DNA of 64,000 bases from Hanleya hanleyi (lineage: Eukaryota > Mollusca > Polyplacophora > Lepidopleurida > Hanleyidae), in contig JAVTVY010018814.1 in assembly GCA_036873755.1 (NCBI GenBank), forward strand, positions 18,915 to 82,914, given 5' to 3'. The notes under the pieces were generated by a model. It was not told the DNA's origin. It saw only the letters and a list, made by a program, of their open reading frames with translations, and searched no databases. This document shows positions 58,769-64,000 of this stretch, piece by piece. Both the position numbers and the translations under genes were made by a program. How positions within the stretch are numbered: position 1 is the stretch's first letter; each line of letters begins with the position of its first letter.

Positions 58769-59109
58769 GTATCGATAACGTTTATCTCTGAGCAGGCACA
58801 GTTTTATCATTTAGAGATATTGAAGGTGTCATAGTAAGTTATCTTTAAGCGTTTCAATGATCGCCTAATAATATCAGAGCGTGACAAACGCCTTTACCGG
58901 TACATTGAAACATTTAGGACTCTAGGAAATATTAGAATATAGATCATATTATCGTGGTTGGGTTTTCTAACATCGAAACATTCAGCTGTGCAGGTCTTTC
59001 AAAACATCAAGACTGAAATACAGATACTCGTTCACTTGGATGGACTAGTCCTGAAATGATTAAATTCTGAACTCAAGCAGGATATAATATTTTGAAAGAC
59101 TATTACTAC
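58769..59109. other. Non-coding stretch, nothing recognised
   Basis: Short interval between the D element and the B repeat; no exon or shared repeat noted. Confidence 0.4.
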
Positions 59110-61268
59110 CAAATTTCTCTATAGTAAAACGATCCAGGTAGCACCAAATGGCTGTTGCTCACTTCAATGTTATAGGGCCGACAAAGTCTGAGATTTATAA
59201 CCAAATTGAGCGGCTTCATGTTCTGAAATCGAAAGCAAGATTTGCGTTGTCATATTTTCAGACAAGCTCATTACCGTGTTTGTTCAACAGATGTCGGATA
59301 TTCATTATTAGACGCAAATCATTGACACACGTCAAAAGCGACGAGTGGTCATTATTAAAGAAAACAAAGAAATAGTTATTGGTTGACGTGAAAACGATGC
59401 CGATACAGTAGTGTCTCCTGGTTATTGACCCATCCGTCCAAAAACCTAAAGGAGCAGCAAATTTCGCATGAAACTTATACGTTGCATGCAGTGAAATAGC
59501 TTGCAAAAAATGGGGTTATGAAATTTTGTTATTATATGGATTCCATGCCAGTGAATGTGCTAACGTCTGCTTGTTAAATTGAGTTTAAAACATATTTCCA
59601 GTTCATTCTATATAGTGTAACATTCGCCAACCCCTCGAACGAAGTTTTCTTATTTCTTATTCCGTATGGATGCGGTCAATACCTTCGATTTTAGCGAAAT
59701 CCTTGAAACATTACACTGTAAATTTATAAAGGTAATAACAATAAATGGGATTTGGTAGAATTACGCAATTTTTTCTCATCCCCCAGAGGGAGATCAATAG
59801 GGACACCGTGTGAAATATGTTAGCGCCTATTTGTTACTTCTAAACATGTTTTTAAGCACAGGGAGTTTCGAAGCATTACATGTCAGCTGTTAGCTGTAGA
59901 GATTGAACATAGGTTCTATCGGGTTTACTTCAAACGCATTAAGCTTCATCACAGATAAAGCGATTAATATTCTTGAGTCATTTGACGGTGCCAAAGGCTA
60001 TCAAAATGTTAGTCTCTCGATAGGGTTGGGCACTAAAGGATACAGTTAGCCATTTCAAGGAAATTACAGGTGTCTTCAAGAATTTTAATGATGGACTATG
60101 GATATTGGGACTTGGTAAAGTTATTATCAACAAATAAACTGTTATGTTCGAAATACAATTACCCCCCCCTCCCCAATCCTACTATGATATCGATCATGTA
60201 ATAAAATCTTGTGGGTGGGTGTATCTTACATTCACTGCTGGTGTTATTGATACTGACATTATTTAGTGAATACAATGATGTCTCCTTCGCACGAAATATT
60301 GATTTGACTGGGTGGAAAATGACTGTTGAATATACGCATGTAAGTTACAAGCGTCTAGTCCGTCATTCATAATTCAGTCGTCGTTCATTAAAGAATATCC
60401 GCGTCCATAATGCAAAGACCTATTCCATAGTCCATATAACAGTATTAGCACCAAATTCAAAAAGACAATCATAGTGTACATAAACATAGGCTAGTTTCCT
60501 ACAAGAGAGAAACGGTCAACAGTTTTCAATGATGCCGACAAGACATCACGATGTTCCAAAAATATAGAATCCGTATCGCTGATCAGTATTCTTAATCCAT
60601 AATAATCGTTGTAAAGTCGTCATCTAGAGAATTATGTATCTCAGTCACGCTTTGATTGTGACTGTTCATGTGAGCACCATGAAGATCTTGAAGTACATGG
60701 GTTCATACGGCCCCTAGCCCCGGGTTAAGCGGAATTAGACACAAGTTACGAAACGTAACGCCATAGATCTTGCACGCTACGCTCGTATTTTGCTATCAGC
60801 ATGCGATATGTATCGCCAAATTTGAGAAACTTTGAGTGGAGGCGCTTGATGGAATAATCCTGTTTTATACGTTTGCGCAACAACGTTTTTGTGACGTATC
60901 ATATTCTCATCATCGATTCGTGTCGTGGCCTTCAAAAACTAAAGGATAAGAAGCGTTTTGACACGAAAAAGACAAACCGGTTTGCTGAAGATCTTGGAAT
61001 CGTTTACTGTTATCATATTGTAATATTATGGAATACGAGATTAGCTGATATAATATTTGATCCAACTAGCATCATAGGTCCATGATCAGTACTAAAATAT
61101 TAGAGCCTTGTACATGAAATGTATCCACTTCTCATTTGATCCATAGCGTTTAAATTTAAGGAAGAGTTGCCAAACAACGGCTTTCTTCTGATGCTGATAA
61201 ATCTACTCAGATCAATGTAGACAGCCGTGGAATCCATGATCACGGTACTGATAGTACATGTATCCTTA
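59110..61268. repeat. B repeat, copy 4, split by a PLE at 60354-60896
   Basis: Left part: CGAAAGCAAGATTTGCGTTG, GAAACTTATACGTTGCATGC, TCTATCGGGTTTACTTC, TCTTGTGGGTGGGTG, GAATATACGCATGTAAG. Right part resumes TATCATATTCTCATCATCG and runs to CGTGGAATCCATGATCACGG. The large PLE begins right after it. Confidence 0.75.
60354..60896 (-). mobile_element. 5'-truncated PLE inserted in a B repeat
   Basis: On the minus strand it starts in the ORF end (TACGTCACAAAAACGTTG), includes TCAAAGTTTCTCAAATTTGG, the core hairpin (+ 60642-60664), the tract CTGTTGACCGTTTCTCTCTTG, and ends GACTAGACGCTTGTAAC. The B copy at 45815 (CATGTAAGCATCGTATTC) shows the empty site. No clear target duplication. Confidence 0.85.
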
Positions 61269-61273
61269 TTCGA

Positions 61274-64000
61274 ATTACAAGCGTCTAGTCCGTCATTCAT
61301 AATCCAGCCGTCGTCCATTAGAGAATATCCGCGTCCATAATCCAAAGACCTATTCCATTTCCATATAACAGTATTAGCACCAAATTCAAAAAGACAATCA
61401 TAGTATACATAAACATAGGCTTGTTTCCTGCAAAAGAGAAGCGGTCAACAGTTTTCAGTGATGCAGGCAAGACATCGTGATGTTCCAAATATGGCAAATC
61501 CCTATCGCTGATCAGTATTCTTAATCCATAATATTCGTTATAGAGTCGTCATCTAAAAATGATGTATCTCAGTCACGCTTTGATTGTGACTGTTCATATG
61601 AGTACTGTGAGGATCTTGAAGTACATGGGTTCATACGGCCCCTAGCCCCGGGTTAAGCGGAATTAGACACAAGTTACGAAACGTAGCGCCATAGATCTCG
61701 CACGCTACGTTCGTATTTTGCTATCAGCATGCGATATGTATCGCCAAATTTGAGAAACTTTGAGTGGAGGCGCTTGGTGGAATAGCCCTGTTTTATAGTT
61801 TCTGCAACAATGTTTTGTGACGTTGATTAAAATCGTCACATTTAACACAGGATCTAGCAAATGCTACTAGCGAGATATGTATACGCCATATGCAGGTCCC
61901 ACTGGAATATTACTGTCCAGAAAGGGATAGTTTACGATGTCGAAATTGTAATCATCTCTTTTGTCATAAAGTCGACGAGAGAGAATGCCCGCTTCATTTT
62001 TATAGAGAGAGAGATCTAAATAAGATGTGCCTGTAGGGCTATCTGTAGTTTCCTTCAAATCCAGTGAAGGTGGATATATATCCTTCACTGCGTCATTTAT
62101 ATAGCGATTATCCACATCGAGAAGAGATCGTCTATATAGCGTTTGGTGAATGAGAAGGAACCGGCTTTGAATGGATCGGTTTTTGAAAGCGCCTGCATAT
62201 AGTCATATTCATAAGAGAACAGATATAGGTCAGCCAATAGGGTGCACAATTAATACCCATTGGAATACCTATATGCTGTTGATATATTGTGTTGCCAAAT
62301 TTCACATAGATATTTTTAATGAGAAATTCAAGCAACTCTATAAACAAAGAAACATCCTATGAATGATATCTCTTGTATGTAGTCGAGCTAAAGAATGCTT
62401 TATGGCTTCGACATTAATATATCCTACAGTCTTTTCTTGAACACATATACTATTAATGAACTTAGACGGTCAATGAGGTCCTGATGAGGGATTGTGGTAT
62501 AGAGAGTCGAGAAATCCCATGTGGATGCATGTCTGTACGGTATGTGACCTTTAGTATCAAGTTCTTCCGTAAGACATTTTGGGTTTTTCAATATCCATAC
62601 ATTTCTGCATAAGAGTTCTTGGCTGTGGTGGCTGTGCCTTTTCCCGATGCCTTCCACCTCCTGAAGGGCCCTCGTCAATAGGGTTGAAAGAAGCTTGGTG
62701 GTGCAGCTTCTAGAACCAGCTATGAATCTAGCTTTGTATGGTGATTTATGCATTTTGGGAGTCAGTATAGTTTTGGTATGTCGTTATGATTGGTTGGAAG
62801 ACAAATACCTCTTTCCCTGAGAAACTTTTTGTGATTGTTAAATAAATCTTCCAGAGTAAATGCAGTTTGGGAGTAAGTAGACGTATTTGATGAAGATATG
62901 TCTACACTCAATTCTTTAACCAGCACCTGGTAATAGTAATATTACATATGAATATTATATTATTCGGAGCTTTGTCTGCTGGGACTATGACGAATTTACT
63001 CTGGAGATTTGCTAGAACTTCTTGCGAATTGAGGTTTCTCAGTACTTGTTTTGCTTGGGGAAGAGTTCTTCTGTCAATATGGCGGATTGTTTCAACGACC
63101 TTGCTCTTGGTGAGGTCCAGCCAATCAACGAGTACTGTAGGTCCAACTTTTTCTCGCTTAGACCAATCAATAACGTACTGTTCATGCAGACGGACTATCT
63201 TCACCGGTCCGCCTTCAGATTTATTCTTCTTGGCTCTCTATATTTAGGTCCTTTCATCAGGAGTAATTTCAGATCCTTATCACTCTGCCACATCAAGGTC
63301 ACCAGTCACAATATATTTGCATGGAGTGTATAGATGAAGTTCGACAATTCACAATCACAACTATAGCCTCAAACGTGTGAAATTCCAGTCAAACTCCTTG
63401 ACAGCATTGGAGTAATTGAATATTTTGGTGGCTATAGATTTAGTATACTTATATGAAATGCAAGGAGGTTCTGTGAACTTGAATAGTTTGGTACAGCGTT
63501 GCGTACCTCTGGATCATTCAGGATTCGAGGTAAATTAATGATGTCCAGTCCTTTATCTAAGTAGTTGAGTTTCAAGAAAAGCCGACCTTGAGATGTTTCG
63601 ATTATGTTCACTAGACGATACAACCGAAAATACGCTATATCTTGACATACTTTAATGATTTTTGGATGGTATTATATTTCCTGAAGACGCAGATTGTTGT
63701 ATATCTCTGGCTATTTGATCTAAAGCTCTCAGAGGTAACGCATACAGAACTGTACGTAAGCTATGTATACTATTGGGTGTGTTAGTTAAACCCACTAAGT
63801 AATTTAAAGTGATATGATCGTAAATCATCGAACTATTAAACTTTCGCCAACCATGGCTACGATGTCTCCGTTGATGGGGTTTAAATAGTTGGGTAATTTG
63901 AACGGCGGTTTGTAGCATTTCCGAACCCACTGACATTATCATTTAAACCAAACGGAAACACTGACCCCAGTTCTAGCATCCAGAATAATTCCCGCTCTCG
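61274..64000 (-). pseudogene. Penelope-like element with decayed reverse transcriptase
   Basis: The largest PLE copy; its 5' end lies beyond the window. Read on the minus strand, conserved blocks appear in order but in different frames: GPKYREP (about 63255-63235), FVIVPADKAPNN (about 62990-62955), LPKMHKSPYKARFIAGS (about 62765-62710), DFSTLYTTIPH (about 62517-62485), GIPMGINCAP (about 62265-62236), RYIDDLF with the catalytic aspartates (62141-62121), and the C-terminal IPVGPAYGVYISR (about 61905-61867). These are the palm motifs of Penelope-type RTs, which copy element RNA into DNA at the target. Frameshifts and stops separate them, so it cannot make a whole enzyme. The ORF ends soon after RSVQDLWRYVS-type sequence, and no GIY-YIG endonuclease was seen downstream. 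The 3' tail ends at 61274 with GACGCTTGTAATT. Internal ORFs on the + strand are shadows. Confidence 0.85.

Noticed and set aside
1..64000. CRISPR array, bacterial operon or plasmid features
   Set aside because: Repeats are degenerate tandem or interspersed eukaryotic types; no spacer-repeat regularity, no operons, and introns with GT-AG sites are present.

Overview
This window looks like AT-rich, intron-rich animal DNA, most likely from a mollusc. A gastropod is my best guess, because a short 'TATAGCTGAAATATTG' sequence ending in ACTC repeats (49051-49112 and, decayed, 3426-3485) resembles a repeat I remember from abalone-type genomes. There is no operon structure, no ribosome-binding-site-led ORF and no long ORF. 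Nearly all short ORFs appear to be chance or repeat-derived.

The only host gene I can support is the 5' part of a secreted or membrane cadherin-like gene on the + strand. It has a signal-peptide exon (23753-23813) and two further exons (25903-26145 and 27921-28190). All have consensus splice sites and matching phase-1 junctions, and join through introns of about 2.1 and 1.8 kb. The 3' part was not found, so 28.2 kb onward is either a very long intron or intergenic DNA.

The rest is layered mobile DNA. The dominant component is a Penelope-like retroelement (PLE). A decayed reverse-transcriptase copy fills 61274-64000 (- strand). At least a dozen 5'-truncated or 3'-tail copies lie at 0.7, 1.7, 3.9, 5.9, 7.3, 15.7, 27.3, 39.7, 40.0, 46.2, 51.3, 55.5 and 60.4 kb. 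Several non-autonomous relatives (called C, D and E here) share a short core with the PLE 3' region, including a hairpin whose two arms change together between subfamilies. Two D copies are head-to-tail partial dimers of a unit of about 490 bp with the same junction, and one PLE tail is joined head-to-tail to a second unit, which fits pseudo-LTR architecture.

Other layers are TTAA-flanked piggyBac-like MITEs (11.7, 38.2 and 53.1 kb, plus a fragment at base 1), a different TTAA-flanked MITE inside a PLE tail (4.1 kb), TA-flanked MITEs (12.5 and 51.7 kb), a tRNA-derived SINE (34.75 kb) and SINE fragments (52.7 and 55.0 kb). There is also an unclassified repeat of about 2.8 kb (A+B; 42.2-49.3, 57.5 and 59.1-61.3 kb), a nested palindromic complex built on TTTTTGATATCAAAAA (16.4-17.5 kb), a 57-bp minisatellite (20.2-21.2 kb) and degenerate tandem arrays (11.2-13.2, 17.6-18.3 and 24.0-24.6 kb). 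Because families recur within the window, several insertions can be checked against empty-site paralogues here. All homology statements are by eye from the sequence and from memory of families; no database search was run.
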